Shown here: positions 38,057-52,570 of the stretch, piece by piece
How the letters are laid out: each line of letters begins with the position of its first letter
How positions within the stretch are numbered: the stretch's first letter is position 1
NCBI GenBank assembly: GCA_021209875.1
Contig: JAGYVD010000002.1
Span: forward strand, 2,542,001 to 2,606,000
Reading direction: 5' to 3'
Source: Rosellinia necatrix
Lineage: Eukaryota; Ascomycota; Sordariomycetes; Xylariales; Xylariaceae
Length of the DNA: 64,000 nt
Notes under the pieces: model-generated
Database searches by the model: none
Told to the model about the DNA's origin: nothing
Seen by the model: only the letters and a program-made list of their open reading frames with translations
Made by a program: the position numbers and the translations under genes

Positions 38057-39889
38057 ATATTAAATGCTAAAGTTATAATAAAGCGTTATTATTTTTAATA
38101 ACTATATATTTTTTTTTTTACTGTTTATAAAATTAGCTATAGTTTTTTTTTTTAATTTTTATTGCTAAAGTTTATTTTTTTTTTTAATTTTAATATTTTT
38201 TAATTAATTTTTTAGTATTATATAGTTTTTATTTCGATTTTTATTACTTGTTTTTATAACTATATTTTTTTATGTAATAAAATAATTAAATCTGCTTTTA
38301 ATATAGTTTATTTAATGTTTAAAATTATTGTAATTTTAAACAAATTATTTTTCTTTTAAGTTTTATTTTTAAACATTAGGCCTAATGCTAATATTTTTAA
38401 TAAAAACATTTTTGCCTATGTTTTTAAATAATAAATATATAACTAAAATAATAAAATAAATATTAAAAGTTTTAGCAATTTTAACTTATAAGCTAATTTA
38501 TTAATTTTTTTTAATTTTTATAATTTTATATATTATTAAAAGTAATTTTTAACAGCTTTTTAAAAATAATATTTTAAATAAAACTTTAAAGATATTTTAT
38601 TTTTATATTAAACTTTATTAATTTATATTTATTATTATAATATTATTTAATATATGCTGCTGTAAAATTTATAGCTAATTTTATACTTTTATAAAAATAT
38701 TTGTATATAAATTAAATATTTTTAATAATTATATTTATTTTTATATTAATAAAAACTTTATTTAATTTAAATAATTAAAATTTAAAAACTGTTTATAAGT
38801 TAATAATTTAATATGCTTTAAATATGTTTTATTTAAGTTTTATTATAAAAATAATAATATATTTATTTATTTATAGTTTAAATATATATATAGATAATAT
38901 TAAATAATAATTTTATTATTTAATTTTTTTTTAACAATTTATTCTTTTATAAATTAAAAAAAACTTATAATTAAAAGTTTTCTTTTTATAGCTTTTAAAA
39001 GCTTTATTTAAAATTTAAAAATAAACTTATAATTTTAATTTAAAATAATGCTGCTTAATAGGCTTTAATTAAATAATAAAATTGTTTAGCTAATACTTCT
39101 GTTTAATTTTTAACAGAATATCTTTTATTATTAAATATAAATAATAAACGTTTTAATATAATATATATTATTATTATTAATATGTTATAATAATTAAATT
39201 TTTTAATTATTATAATATAGTTAAAAATAATATTTTAAATAAGTTTATAATAAAGTTTATTATAATTGTTTTTATTAATTTAATATTTTCTAATTAAATA
39301 AATTAATAATTATTATGCAGTTTTTTATTAATATTATATAACTTATATTTATTATAATAATTGAAATATGTTTTTATTTTATAAGTTTTAATTTAATTAT
39401 AAAAACTTTAATTTTATATTATATACTATTTATTAAAATAATATTTATTATTATATGTTATTATTAAAAATTTATATATTTATTGTTTAAATATATATAA
39501 TTTATGCTGATTTTTTAATTAAGGTGATATAATAAATTATTTATAATTATAAAAAATATCTAAGCTTAAAAAATTTGCAACGTTTTTATTACTTTTATAA
39601 ATTAATTTTAAAACTTTTTAATATTTAGGATTTTTAATATAGTCTGTTATAATCTCGGCTTTTATTATTTTTTTATTAGTTTTAAATATATTATTTATAT
39701 ATTATTTAATATTAGTTTTTTATTTATTTAAACTATTTTTTTTTTAGCATTTATTAAATTAATAAGATTTTTTAAGCGATTAAATATATTTTAAATAAAG
39801 TTTAGCCTGCTTAATATATAATATATTTATAATTTATACTATAATAAATATATAAACGTGTTTATTAAATGTTTATTTATATAGTCTAT

Positions 39890-40092
39890 TAATACGCGCG
39901 CGTAGAGGGAGCGCTTATATAAGCCTTTTGCTTGGGGTGCTGTAGCCTGTGGCTACAAGCATAACTTAATTAGGCCTAGTTTTATATATATAAGCCTTAG
40001 CTTATATTTAAGTAAAACTTTAGTTTAGTTTAAATTTGCTAGATTTTTATTTTTTATAATATATATTTTATATTTTTATAATATATTTTTTA
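39890..40092 (+). repeat. 5' LTR of A2
   Basis: 203 bp. The outer edge keeps acgcgcgcgtagagggagcg; toward the interior every C and G of the reference becomes T or A (ttttataatatatttttt for the reference end). Confidence 0.9.
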
Positions 40093-40111
40093 AATTAATG
40101 CTTTTATAACG
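40093..40111 (+). other. Primer-binding site of A2
   Basis: AATTAATGCTTTTATAACG directly after the LTR, identical to the L1 site. The next bases (ttttttta) match A1 but not L1. Confidence 0.78.
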
Positions 40112-40589
40112 TTTTTTTATAAAAACTAAATTAAACTATTAAACTTTATTTTTTTAAAAATAAAACTATTTTTAACTGTTTTTAACAACGTAAAAACGCG
40201 TGCCTGCTATTAAAAACATATATTGTTTAAACAAGCTAAATAAAAGCTTTTTTTTATATTTAATATATTTATTAAAACTAAACATTACTTTTATTAGCGA
40301 TCTATTTTAAAAATTAAAAAATTGTTTAAACAGCACAGCTAACTAAAAATATTAAAAAAAACTTTATAAATACGCAGTAAAAATAAGCAGTAAGCTTAAT
40401 ATATACTTTTATATTTTAGCTAGCAATAAAACAAACGTTATAAATATTTAAACTAGCTGTTTAATATAAATTATTTATTTTATTTATTTTTTTATACTAT
40501 AGTTTATTTTATTAATTTATTAAGCTTGCCGACGGTTATAAAAAAAAAAATACTTATATATTTAAAATAATGCTTTAAAGCAAAAATAG

Positions 40590-40740
40590 CCGAATAATAA
40601 ATTAACAAAAAAAAACAGTTAAATATTTAGAACTTAAAATAAAGCTGCTAGCTGAACTTAAAACTAAAAAATAGCAACCGTTTAAAACAATAAGTTAAAA
40701 AAAAAACTTTAAAAAAGCTTTTTTTAAAAAAAAAATCAAC
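40590..40740 (+). pseudogene. Gag remnant of A2 (charged helical stretch)
   Basis: One frame gives a run rich in Lys, Leu and Glu (YLELKIKLLAELK), as in the helical part of Gag proteins. Weak evidence alone; the position just after the PBS supports it. Confidence 0.4.
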
Positions 40741-43700
40741 ATTTTTTAAAAAGTAGGCCTAAACTAATATATTATTATTTATTTTTTATTTAAAATAATA
40801 AACAAATAAAAGCTTTAAAAAATACAAGCTATTATATTAAATATATTTAAAATAATAAAATAAAACTTAAACTTAAAAAAATAAAACTATGCTGCAATTT
40901 ATTATAAAAAAAAAAAAACACGACAAAAAAAAAAAAATAACTTATATAAAAAAAAGCTTATATTAATAAATAATTAAATAATAAGCTAAAAGTAGCAAAA
41001 TAGCGTACTAGCAAACCACTTGTTATTTATGCAGCTTAAAAACTTTAAAAACTTTTAAAAAAATATAAAAGTAAAAGCATCTGCCGACTTAAACTTATTT
41101 AACTATTTATTAAACTTTAATTACAGCATAAATAAAACAGATAAATAAAAAAATATAAATAAAAAGTTTTAACTTATTAAATATTTAATTTATAAACATT
41201 TATAATAAAAATATTAAGCTAAAAAAAAAAATTAATATATTTAATTTATTATATAATAACTTTAACAATTTTAATATAATAACAAAAAAAAAATATTATT
41301 TTATTAATATATATTTTTTATAAACCGTTTATTTTATTTTAAAAAATAAAAAACATAATATAAAATAAAATAATAAATTTTGTTTTTATTTTAAACATTT
41401 TTATAAAACCAGCAGTTTTATAATAAAATAATAAGCTAAGCTTTACTATATATATAAAACTACGTTATAAAAACATAAGCTAAATAATTAAAATAATACA
41501 GCAATATTTTATAATAAACGCTAATATAACTATATATAAATTTAAAACTAATTATTTAATGTTTTATAATATATATTAAAACTTATATGTTTTATTTTAA
41601 TATATATAAAAATAACTAAAATATATATATACTATAAATATTTTAAATATTAATAATAACAACTAGCGTAAAATAATAGCATAAATCTATAACAGCATAA
41701 AATTAAAAATTAAGCAGTTTTTAAAACTATTTTTTTAAAATTAGCAAATAAAAAAATATATGCTTAAAATTAAAAAAATTAAAAAAAATTTATAAAATTT
41801 AACTAAAAAAATAATTAATAAATAAAAAAACACAGCGTACTTTGCACGATTAATAACTTTTAATATTTAAAAAAACATATATTAACCTAGGTTTTTTTTT
41901 AAAAATAATCGTTATTATAAGAATTAATTAAAAAATCGCTTATATAACTAATTAAAAAAACAGTACTAAAAAAATAATAGCAAAAACTAATAATGTTATA
42001 ACAACAGTAAATATAACCGTAATAATTAATATAACTAAAACTAATAAAACAACTAATTACCCAGCTTTTTACAAAAACGTAAAAATTATAAAAACTATAA
42101 CTTTAATAAAAACAATTAATAGTTAAAAAATAACGATTAACGTAGCAGAAATAATCGCGATAATAAAAATCGTACCGATAATCAGAACAATTAAGTTTAT
42201 TTTTTAAAAAAGCTAATAAAATTAATTAAACTATTATTTATTAAAAAATAAAAAAAATAATATATTTAAAACGTTATATTAGCTAGTAGCAGATTTAATA
42301 TATTATTAATACTATAAAAATTTATTACTAGTAATAAAAAATTTAGCACCTACGTAAATATAAACTTAATATCTGCTTTAAAAATTAAATATACCGTTTT
42401 TATTTAATTTAAAAAATATATATATAAATATTGCATTATATTAATATTATTCTGCAATTTATTTTTAAATATCTATAATATTATAAACAAGCTAAAAAAA
42501 TATAATAAAAATATAATAATATATTTTAAGCAAAAATAATTAAATAAATAAAAACTGCTAATTATTTATAAAATGCTAAAAAATAAAACATATTAAAAAG
42601 CTTTTATATATAATATAAAAAAATAAAAATATATATATTATATTTAGTTGCAATTTAAAATATAAAACCTTAAAATAAACAATAAAATAAAAATATGCGC
42701 TAACTTAAGCATAAATATAATATATATTAGTAAAGTTTTTTTAAATATTTTAAAATATATAATAAAAAAATAACGCAGATTTTTTAAAATATTAAACTAA
42801 AGCTGATTAAGTTTAAAAATAAGCTGAGTTTTTGTTTGTTTATAAAAAATTAATAATAAAAAAACTAATAAAATAAAAATTCTATAAAAAAACTAAGTAA
42901 TAAAAAACTAAAACTTAACTTATTTTTTAAAAATAATTTTTTTTTTATATTAAACAACTATAAGCTATAAAACTAATATAATTTAATTTTTAATTTTAAA
43001 TAAGTTTTAATTAAAATTTAATATTTAAGCTTAAAAATATAAATATATAAAAAAAATAATAAATAAAAAAAAATAAACTTTAAAGCAGAAAAAAAGCTTA
43101 TATAGCCGTTAAATATAAAGCTTTATTTATTAACTATAATTTTAGCTTTTTTATATTAAAAATTATTTTAGCGGCTATAAATATAACTATTAATATAAAA
43201 ATATTACACGTTATGCTAATAATTAACGCGTTTAAAAAACGCGTTATAATTACTAAAAGCGCTAAAATAAACATAATATAAAAAAATAAAAATTAAGGCT
43301 ATTTTGCTACAACTATAAAAAAAGCTTTAAGTGTATTAGTAGTTGCTGCTACAGCTATAATTACTAGTACAGATAATAACATAAAGCTATTTTTAATAAT
43401 ATTTTATATTTATAAAAAAAAGCTTTTTATAAATATTTAATTAAGTTAAAATATTAATATATATAAATATATAGTTTAAAATAACTTTAGTAATTATAGT
43501 AGTAGCAATAAATAACGTATTTTTATATAACATACTAATATTAAATAAAATCGCCGATTTTATAAAAGCTTATTTAGCTATGTTTTTTTTTAAAACGCTG
43601 TTTATAAATACTATAAAAAATATAATAAACTTTTTTAAACAAAAAAACAAAAGTATATTAATATTAAAAACAACGCGTTTTAAAATTTTTAAAGTTATAT

Positions 43701-44279
43701 TTATATTAAAAATTAAGCAACTTATAAATATGCTAAAAATAATTATTTTTATAAGCATATATATATATGCTAAAAAAACGTTTTTAACTAAAAAATTTAA
43801 AAAAATAGCCGGAGTTTTTAATATTTAATAAAACAAAAAAACAGTTAATATATTAGTTAAATAATAATTAAAAGCTTTTTTAATAAAAAGTTAGCAAAAC
43901 TAAAACATTAAGCTTATAAGTTGCGTATATTTATTTAGTTATAAAAACATAAATTTTTTTAATAAATTTTATAACAACTTTTATAAAAAAAACGTATAAA
44001 ATAAATTAATAAACTAACTTTATTTATATATTTTATATTTATAATATAATAATTAATATTAAATAAAACAGAACTTTTAAATATAATAATATAAAAAGCT
44101 AAATAATTATAAACTTAAAATATTTTAATAAAATAGCTATATTAAATAATTATTTATTATTATTATAAGCAGAAGTAATTAAATCTTTAAAAAAAGCATT
44201 TTATAATTATTATCGATATAATAATATTTTTTATTAGTTTTTAATATATTTAAACTTTAAAAACCAGTTTATAATAATA

Positions 44280-44710
44280 AGCCTGAAAAAAATTAAAAAA
44301 TACCGCGTTGCAGTAATAAAATTCTGCAATTTTTTAGCTTATATATAACGCTATATAAATAATTTTTTTAAAATGCATTAAAAATACTATAAAGCATTTA
44401 TAAATAATATAATAATATTTTTAAATACTGCTAAACAATATAAAAAATATTTAAAAATTATATTTAAGCTATTTAAAATAAATATATAATTATATTATTA
44501 ACAAAATCTTTTATTAGCTATTTTTAATAAACTTATTTAGATTTAAAATAAATATATTTAAAATAGTAATATTAAAAGCTATATTGTAGTAATTTACAAC
44601 CTAGCTTTTTTAAGTTAATTAAAAGCTTTTAAACAATATATAAACGCGATAGAATTTCTATATAGCTTAATTTTATATTACGTAAAGCTAATCGAGCTGC
44701 TGCAGAAAAA
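44280..44710 (+). pseudogene. Reverse transcriptase remnant of A2
   Basis: F-I-N-N-I-I-I-F at 44397-44420 is the RIP-altered catalytic F/Y-x-D-D-I-x-I-F box; it is followed in frame by a spacer and K-Y-L-K-I-I-F-K-L-F, as in Gypsy RT. Near 44610-44720 comes Q-Y-I-N-A-I-E-F-L-Y-S-L-I, resembling the RT thumb / connection block before RNase H. Aspartates of the active site are lost, so the enzyme would be dead even without the stops. Confidence 0.78.
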
Positions 44711-46089
44711 AAAAGCTGTTTTATTAGCCGAAAATAAATAAATAAAACATATTAAAACAAAAAAGCTAAATAAGCGTAAAACGTATATAAAAACTAAATA
44801 TTATAAACTAACCGCTTTAAAAATAGCTTTATTTAAAGCTGTATAAAATGCTATATATAAAAAAACTACCCTGTTTTATTATAACTTATATAAAAATTGT
44901 TTTATAAATTAATAAATTAATATAAAAGTTTTAAAGTAATAATTTTTTATTTAAAGCTAAAAATATATAAAAATTAAAAAACGATTTTTAATATTAATAT
45001 TTAATTAATAATATATTTAAATAAATTATTAATTAATATAAAAACAAACTACAGACTTTTAAAACTAAAAATAATATGTTTAGTTTAAACAGCTAAAAGC
45101 TACGTATAATAATATAATTTAATAAAAACTAATAATTATATTAATAAATTATTTAGTTATTAAAAACATTATTAAATAAACAACTTTAAAAACTGCAGCT
45201 ATTAAACTCGTTAATTATAAACTAATTAATTTATTTATTTATTTATTATAATATAAACTATATATATATTATTTATTAAATAAGCTAAATTATATATTAA
45301 ACGTTTTTAGCTGTTTATAAATAATATTAAATGTTTAAAAAATAAACAAAAAACTAATAAAAACAAACAATAAACTTATATTAAATATAATATAAAAAAA
45401 TTAAAAGCTATGTTTTATATGTTTATATTAAAAATAATTATAAATAAAACTTTAAAAACAAATTTTTAGCAGCATATATAAAAAACTATAAATACGTATA
45501 AATATTAAAAAACTTAAAAACATTTTAAAAAAAAAAAAGCGATAAAAACGTTGCGGTTTATTTTAAGCTTAAATATTTTTTTAATATTATTATAAACAGA
45601 CTAATATATAATACGTATATAAATATAAAACGCTTATATATTTTAATTAATATAATTAAAAAAATTCTAAAATAAGCGTATAATAAAAAATAATACTGCA
45701 ATATTTAATAAATAATATAAATATTAAAACTATTTATAATAGCTAATAAAATATAAATAATAAAAATTATATTAAATATTATAACATATATAATTTAAAT
45801 TAAACTAATAAACAGCTATTTATAAAAAGCTAACACTAATTAAATTTAAAACTTATTATTTATATATATTATAAATATAGATTTTATTTTAGCACTTTTA
45901 AAAGTTAAAATTAAAAGTATTTTTTAGCAGCTAAATAAAAAAAAACCATATTTTAACACGTATAACGTTATAATAACAGTTTTATGCCCTGTTTTAAAAC
46001 GTATATTATTAATTTTTAAATATAAGAAATATACAGCGGAAAAATAAAGCATTGTTTTAATTAAACAATTTTTATTAAGCAACTAAAGC

Positions 46090-46270
46090 ATTTTTAAAAA
46101 AATTATTTTTAATAAAAACTAAAAGTTTATATCTAATTTTTAGTAAAATATATAAAAGTTATTTAGTATTAAGCTAATAATAACGGCCGTATATTATTTA
46201 TAAACAGACGGCTTGTTAAAACGTAAAAACTAAACAGTTAAAATAATAATATAATATTATATATTTATTA
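46090..46270 (+). pseudogene. Integrase core remnant of A2
   Basis: One frame shows F-I-S-N-F, then K-L-F-S-I-K-L, then a stop followed by T-D-G-L-V-K-R-K-N at 46204-46230. This is the Gypsy integrase stretch around the catalytic Glu, mutated to Lys here by G-to-A. Position near the 3' LTR is the Gypsy order (RT before integrase). Confidence 0.78.
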
Positions 46271-47084
46271 AATTAAAAGCAGATTAAATAAATATTATAT
46301 TTTTTTTGTAATAAAATTTAAACGCTGTATATAATAATATTATATATTTAATTTTTATAAACAGTTATTTAAGTTTAAATTGCTTAATGTACTAAAAACA
46401 TTAATTAATTTTAATAATATTAAAAAATTCTAAGATATATATTTTTTTTATAAGCATTTACGTTAAAACGCTTATTTAGCGATAAATTTTGCTTAAGCTG
46501 CAGTAAAACATATTTATAACGTTAAACACCGCTTATTAAAATTTAATAAAAAAATCAAATTTATTTATATTTATATAAAAATATTATTTGCTTGGTTAAC
46601 TATTAAAAAATATTTTTAATAAAAATTAGGACTTTAAACAGTTAAACAATAAATAAAAACCTAGCTTATAAATTAAACTTTTTAATAATTTCTGTATTTA
46701 TTTAATAATTTTTAAAAATATTTATATGCAACTTTTAAAAACCTAACTTTTTAAATAATAAATGCTGCCGTTTAAACCTGTAAAAGCTAAACAAAACTTT
46801 AGCAAAAAAATATATATAAAATAAAAATTGTTTTTAAATATTATTTTAACTAAAAATATAACAGCTTTAATTATTTTATTAAATAAAAAAATAAAATTAT
46901 AAATATAATTAGTAAATAATAAAAAAGCAACTTTAATACAGCAAAAAGCTTATTAAAAAATATTAAAACTAATATAGTTTATGTTTTGCAGTATAAATAA
47001 ACGTTAAAAAAAAAGGCCGACCGTAATAAATTATATAATAGATTCTGCTAAAATCAGCAGAACTTTTTAATCGGCACGGCTTTT

Positions 47085-47287
47085 TAATATGCGCGTATAA
47101 AAGGAGCGCTTATATAAGCCCCTCGCTTAAAGTGCTGTGGCCTATAGCCACAGGCACAACTTAATTAGGCCTAGCCTTATATATGTAGGCTTTAGCCCAT
47201 ACTTAAATAAAACTTTAGCTTAGCTTAGATTTGCTAGATCTTTATCTTTTATAATACACACTTTACACCCCCATGGTGCACCTCTTA
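47085..47287 (+). repeat. 3' LTR of A2
   Basis: 203 bp. The inner edge is mutated (taatatgcgcgtataaaagg), the outer edge intact (ttacacccccatggtgcacc), the mirror image of the 5' LTR. Confidence 0.9.
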
Positions 47288-47687
47288 TCTATAGATCTAT
47301 TATTAAACGAAATATAATTTAATATATTTTTTATTATTAAATAATTAACAAAAAATTATTAAATAAATTAAAACTTTAATTATAGTTTATAAACGTTAAT
47401 ATGTTTAAACTATACAAGCTATTTTTAATTTAAAAATCTATATTTTATTTTTAAATATAATATATAATAACTTTAAAATATTATAAATAATATTTATATA
47501 TATAAATTATTAATTTTAGTTTTTATATATATTTATTTTAATATTAAATAATAGTATTTTAACGTTTTTTTAACTAAGCTTTTTATTTATATATATAATA
47601 TTTTTATAAAATTATAATAATAAAACATAATATATAAATAAATTAAGTTTTAAAAGTTTTAAATAATTTTATTTTAACAATAATTAA

Positions 47688-47720
47688 TTTAAAATATATA
47701 AACTAATAATATATTTAACG
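47688..47720. other. Empty site for A1 in B2
   Basis: Here aatttaaaatat runs directly into ataaactaataatatattt. In B1 the same two sequences are separated by A1 and its duplicated AATAT. Confidence 0.85.
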
Positions 47721-48703
47721 CTTGTTATAATTATTAACTTTATATTTTTTATTTAATAATTTTATTAAATAATTTTATTTTATGTTTTTATAAAAGTTTT
47801 GCAACGTTTATATAATATAGCTATAATATATAAAAAATCCTGTATTTTTAAATATTATTTTTAAGCTTTAAATTAATTTAAAAATTTAAAAGTTTTAAAT
47901 ACTGGCAGCTGTTTTTTATTATTAATATATTTAAAACGTTTATTTAAAAGCTTGAAAGTTTTATAAAAAATATATAATAAAGGTTTCGTTTTAAAATAAA
48001 AAATCTTTTTTATTAAACAATATAAAAATATTATATAAATAAGCTAAATAATTTGTTTTAATATTTAAAAAATAATAAGATTATTAATAAAAGCTTTATA
48101 ATAATGCTTATAAAAATAAAATAATTTATTTATAAAATAATAAATATATATAAATATATTATAAGATTTCATTAAAGCTATTATTAATTGCTTTAGTTTT
48201 TAAAAACTTATTATTATAAATCGGTTTTAATAATTAAAATACACTATAAATTAAAAAAAAATAATTAAATTAATTATAATTAAATATTCTTTTTTTTAAT
48301 TAATATAATAATTATAAATTATAATAGTAATAAATAATTATTTAAAACAACAACTTTATTTAAAACTTTTAAATTAATTATTAAATATAAATAGAGTTTT
48401 TTTATATATAAGCTATATAATTAAAGTTAAATATATAAATAAAAAAACTATTAATTTATTTTATTTTATTTTGTTTATAAAGTTTATTAAATATTATATT
48501 AATTGTTTTTAATTATATATATTAAAAAATATAATTAAAAGTTCAGTTTTATTTATTATTAATTATTTATTAAAAAAATTTTATTTGTTTTTTTTAATAT
48601 ATTAATAATATTTTAGTTTTTTAAATATTAATTATTTTTTTAATAACTTAAAATTTCTAATGTTATAATATTTTTTTATATAAATAAACTATTTATTTAA
48701 AGC

Positions 48704-48950
48704 AGTTATAGATGGCTGGTCCTTCCTGTAGCATGCGTGGCATGCGCAGGACATCTGTACACCTGTTGCTAACTAGTGCGCATAGACCAGCTGTAGCGCA
48801 TAGACTGGACCTACTTTACACCTGCATTTAGCCAGAATTTTAGTGGGCTTATTTTTTTTATTTATTTTTTTAATTTTTATTTATAGATTTTTTATATAAT
48901 ATATTATTTATTGCTAAAGTTTTGCTTTTTTATTTATAACTAGTATAATA
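48704..48950 (+). repeat. 5' LTR of D
   Basis: 247 bp. Outer edge intact (gatggctggtccttcctgta), inner edge mutated (agtataata for ggtgcaaca). Triloop hairpin GCATGC-GTG-GCATGC at 48731-48745. Confidence 0.88.
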
Positions 48951-51900
48951 ATTTATAAATTATTTAATTTATTTTTAAAGCATTAGGACTGCTTTTTTAA
49001 ATATTTTTTATTTATTAATTTTAAAATAGTTTTTATTATAAAAGCTAAAAGTAGTTAAAAACAAACTAAAACTTTAATATATTAAAAAACGATTTTGTTT
49101 TATATAACGTTTAAATTTTTAATTATTTTGTTAATAAAACTTTTAATAACATATATAAAATTAAATATATTTAATTTAGCTTTAAAAAACTTGTTTTAAT
49201 ATAATTTATTATAAAACTAAAAATAAACTTAATATTAGCGCTTAAAACCGTTAATAAAACTAGCTTTGAAATTTTATTTATAAATTTAAAACTTTAAATT
49301 TAAAAAAATATTATATAAAAAAACAAGCAAGTTTTTTTTTAAAGCTGTCGGCTTATTAATATAATAGTTTATAAGCTTAGCTGTTAAAAACAAACAAACT
49401 ATTTTTTATAAAAATTAATTATAAAAAAATGTTTTAGCTTAGCTAAATAATAAAAACTAATTAATTTAAAAATATTTACTAACCTAGCTTAACTATTTTT
49501 GTTTTTATTATTTTATTTAATAAAATAAAACTTTAAGTATATATATTAATAATATTTTTATAAACAGCAATAAATTATTATTTTTTATATAATATATTAT
49601 AAAATAAACAAAGGTTGTTTTTAAATAAGCTAAAAATTTAAAACATATGCGATTTAATTAAATAAAAAATAAAAAAAACATAAAAAATTTATAAACTAAA
49701 CTATAAAATTAAAAATAATATAAAGCTATTTTATTAATTTATAAAAAATTATATTAAAGTTTAATAAAAATTAAATAAGCTATATTAAATTATTTTTAAA
49801 AACTTTTATGTTTAAATTAAAAAAGTTTTAATAACGCTGCTATAAACTACGTTATAGCTAAATTTAAATTAATAATTAAAAAATAAAACTATTTATAGGA
49901 TTTTTATATGAATTAAACTAATAAATAGTTAATTTATTTAATTAAATATAAAATATATTTTTTAAAAGTTTTTAAAAAAGATTTTATAAATTTATTAAAA
50001 TTTTAATAAACAAATTTTATAATAAAACTATAAAAAATAAAATTAATTTTAAAGTTTAATATTATAATATAATAAATTGCTTAAAAATTAATACGGACTA
50101 GTTTATAAATAACTTTATAAAAATAAACGATATTAAATTTTATTTTATTAAAAAGCTTTAAAAATTTAGTTTTTATTTATTAAATAAATATTTTAATATA
50201 ATTATAACATTTAAAAACTTAATATAATATTTATATAACATTTATAAAAATATAAACGTTTTAAAAAAATAAAAGCTGATTATAAAATATTAAATTTTAA
50301 TAAGTATTTTTATATAAATTTATTTAATTTAAAACAGATTTTATAAAACTTGCAAAAAAAACACGTTTTAATAAAACTAAATAAATAAAAAATTTAAAAA
50401 TAAATTGTTTTTACAACTTATAACTAAAACAATTTTTAAATATTTTAAAAATTAATAAATTTTAACGCGTATATAAAATATTATATATAAATAGCTTATT
50501 ATTTATTAATTAATAATTAAAAATATATTAACGCTTATAAAACAAAAAAATTATTAAAAACATACTTTATATTTAGCATAACTATATTTTTATAACGCTT
50601 GTTAAAACAAATATTTGTTTTATTTATATTATTATTAATAGATTAAAACTAAACGTTTAAATTATTAACTAAAAAATAAAACAGCTGATTATAAAAATAA
50701 ATATTTTTATTATAAATAAAAAAATATATTATAAAAATTATTTTTAAAACTTTTAATTAAATATAATATAACGCCTGCGTTAAAGTTATTATAAATAAAT
50801 ATAAACTAACTTTTATTATAATATTAAAAAAAATACTTTTAATATTAAAATAAAATAAAAATAATTTTAAAACAAATAAACTTTTTTTAAAGCCAGTATT
50901 ATTATTTATAAATAAAAAAATATAATAAACGATTATTTAAATAGTAAACTTTTATTATATATATATATTTTATATAATAATAGATTATTTTTAATAAGTT
51001 ATAATATATTTAAAAATATAAAAGCAGGTATATATATATATATAAATATCTTTTTATTAAAAATTAACAAAGCTATTTAATCTATTAATTATAAATAAGT
51101 TTAAACAACAAGTAGTTATTAAATATAATAAAAATCGGATTAAAAATTAATATAACGTTATAATTAACTTTAAAATATATAATAAAACTTTTAAATATAT
51201 TTTTATTAATATATCAAATATAAACCGCAAAATTATAATTAAAAAAATAGTTTAAATAATATAATATATTATTAAACATAAAACAATATATTTTAATTTT
51301 TTTTAAATTTATTAAAAATTATAAATATAGTTATATATTAATAATAAATAAAATAAAAACTTAGTTATAATATTTAAAGTATTAAAAAACGCTGATTAAT
51401 ATAACTATAATATTAAACTTAATAAAAAAAAACACTAAAAAAAGTGCTGCAGCAAATATTTTTAAAATATGCCGCTAAAAAAAAACAAAAAAAAACAACC
51501 TGATATAAAATTACTTAAAAAATAAAAAAAATTTTTAAAAAAATTACTTCTTTTATATTAAAAATAAAACTAATTTTAAAAAAGTTAAAAAAAGTGTTAT
51601 TTTTATAAAAATCTAATATTAGCAGACTTTATTATATAAAAAAAAACGGTATAAGCTGGTATAAAAAAAGACCTAATATTTAAATCGCTACTTTTAATGC
51701 TATTACGTTTATAATTTTAATAAAAAAAAACTGAAGCACTAATAAAATATAAATTACTAATATTTATTAAATTAATAAACTAATAAAAAAAAAATAAATA
51801 AATAAAAATAAAAAATAAAAATAAGCCTGAACAGAAAATATTAGAACTTATACTTTTAAAATACTATAACTTTTTTAACATGTTTAATAAAAAAAATCAG

Positions 51901-52019
51901 ATAATTTACCCCTCTATTAACTTTATATAGATTATAAAATAAATTTTATAAAAAATAAATCAGCTAAAAACTTAAAGTATAGTTTTTTATATAAAATATC
52001 GCTTAATAAATTAAAAGCT

Positions 52020-52570
52020 GTGCAAAAATATCTGATAAATAATTTATAAAAAATTTTTATTAAATTTAATAACATGTTATGCGCGTTGCTTATACTGTTT
52101 ATAAAAAAAACTAATAAAAGACTTTGTTTTTATATAAATTATCGAAAACTAAACAAAATTATAAAAAACCGGTATTTTTATTATTTATTAAAAACCCTGA
52201 TTTATATTTTAAATATTAAAATTTTTATTAAAATTAATATAAAATAAGCTTTTTATTATATTAATATATATAAAAATAATAAAAATCTGGTTATTTTTAT
52301 ATAAAATATAAAATATATTATTATAAAATATTATTGTTTAAACTAATAAATAGTCTGTTTATGTTTTAAAATTATATTAATAATATATTATTTAATTTTT
52401 AAATAACTTTTATAGCATACATACAAATAACGTATTTTTTATTTAAACAATTTAAAAATATATAAAATATATATAAAAAAGTTTTTAAAAGCTGCGTAAT
52501 GCTGGCTTATAAGCTCATCTAAAAAATCAGAGTTTTATATATAATAAACTAAATTTTTAAATTATATTAT
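52020..52570 (+). pseudogene. Reverse transcriptase remnant of D
   Basis: In order: a K-Y-L-[I]-N-N-L block near 52030, L-F-I-K-K near 52100, C-F-Y-I-N-Y-R-K-L-N at 52125-52154 (the F-C-x-D-Y-R-x-L-N motif), K-I-F-I-K-I-N near 52220, and K-K-S-E-F with T-K-F-L-x-Y-I-I near 52520-52570 (the K-C-E-F ... F-L-G-Y-I-I end of Gypsy RT). At least one frame change and many stops are present. Confidence 0.8.

Larger units (their letters stand above)
39890..47287 (+). mobile_element. Ty3/Gypsy retrotransposon A2 (7.4 kb), inserted in B2
   Basis: Two 203-bp LTRs (39890-40092 and 47085-47287) flanked by TCTAT (39885-39889 and 47288-47292). The PBS follows the left LTR. Readable order on the plus strand: a charged coiled-coil-like Gag stretch near 40590-40740, reverse transcriptase near 44280-44700, integrase near 46100-46260. 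All frames carry stops. It is the clearest member of family A and defines its orientation, in which gcgcttatataag near the LTR start is a plausible TATA box. Confidence 0.93.

Noticed and set aside
43570..43828. Overlapping open frames of 62 and 82 codons on both strands
   Set aside because: Stop-poor patch in the A2 pol region; Lys/Ile/Phe-only composition reflects A/T saturation, not a gene.
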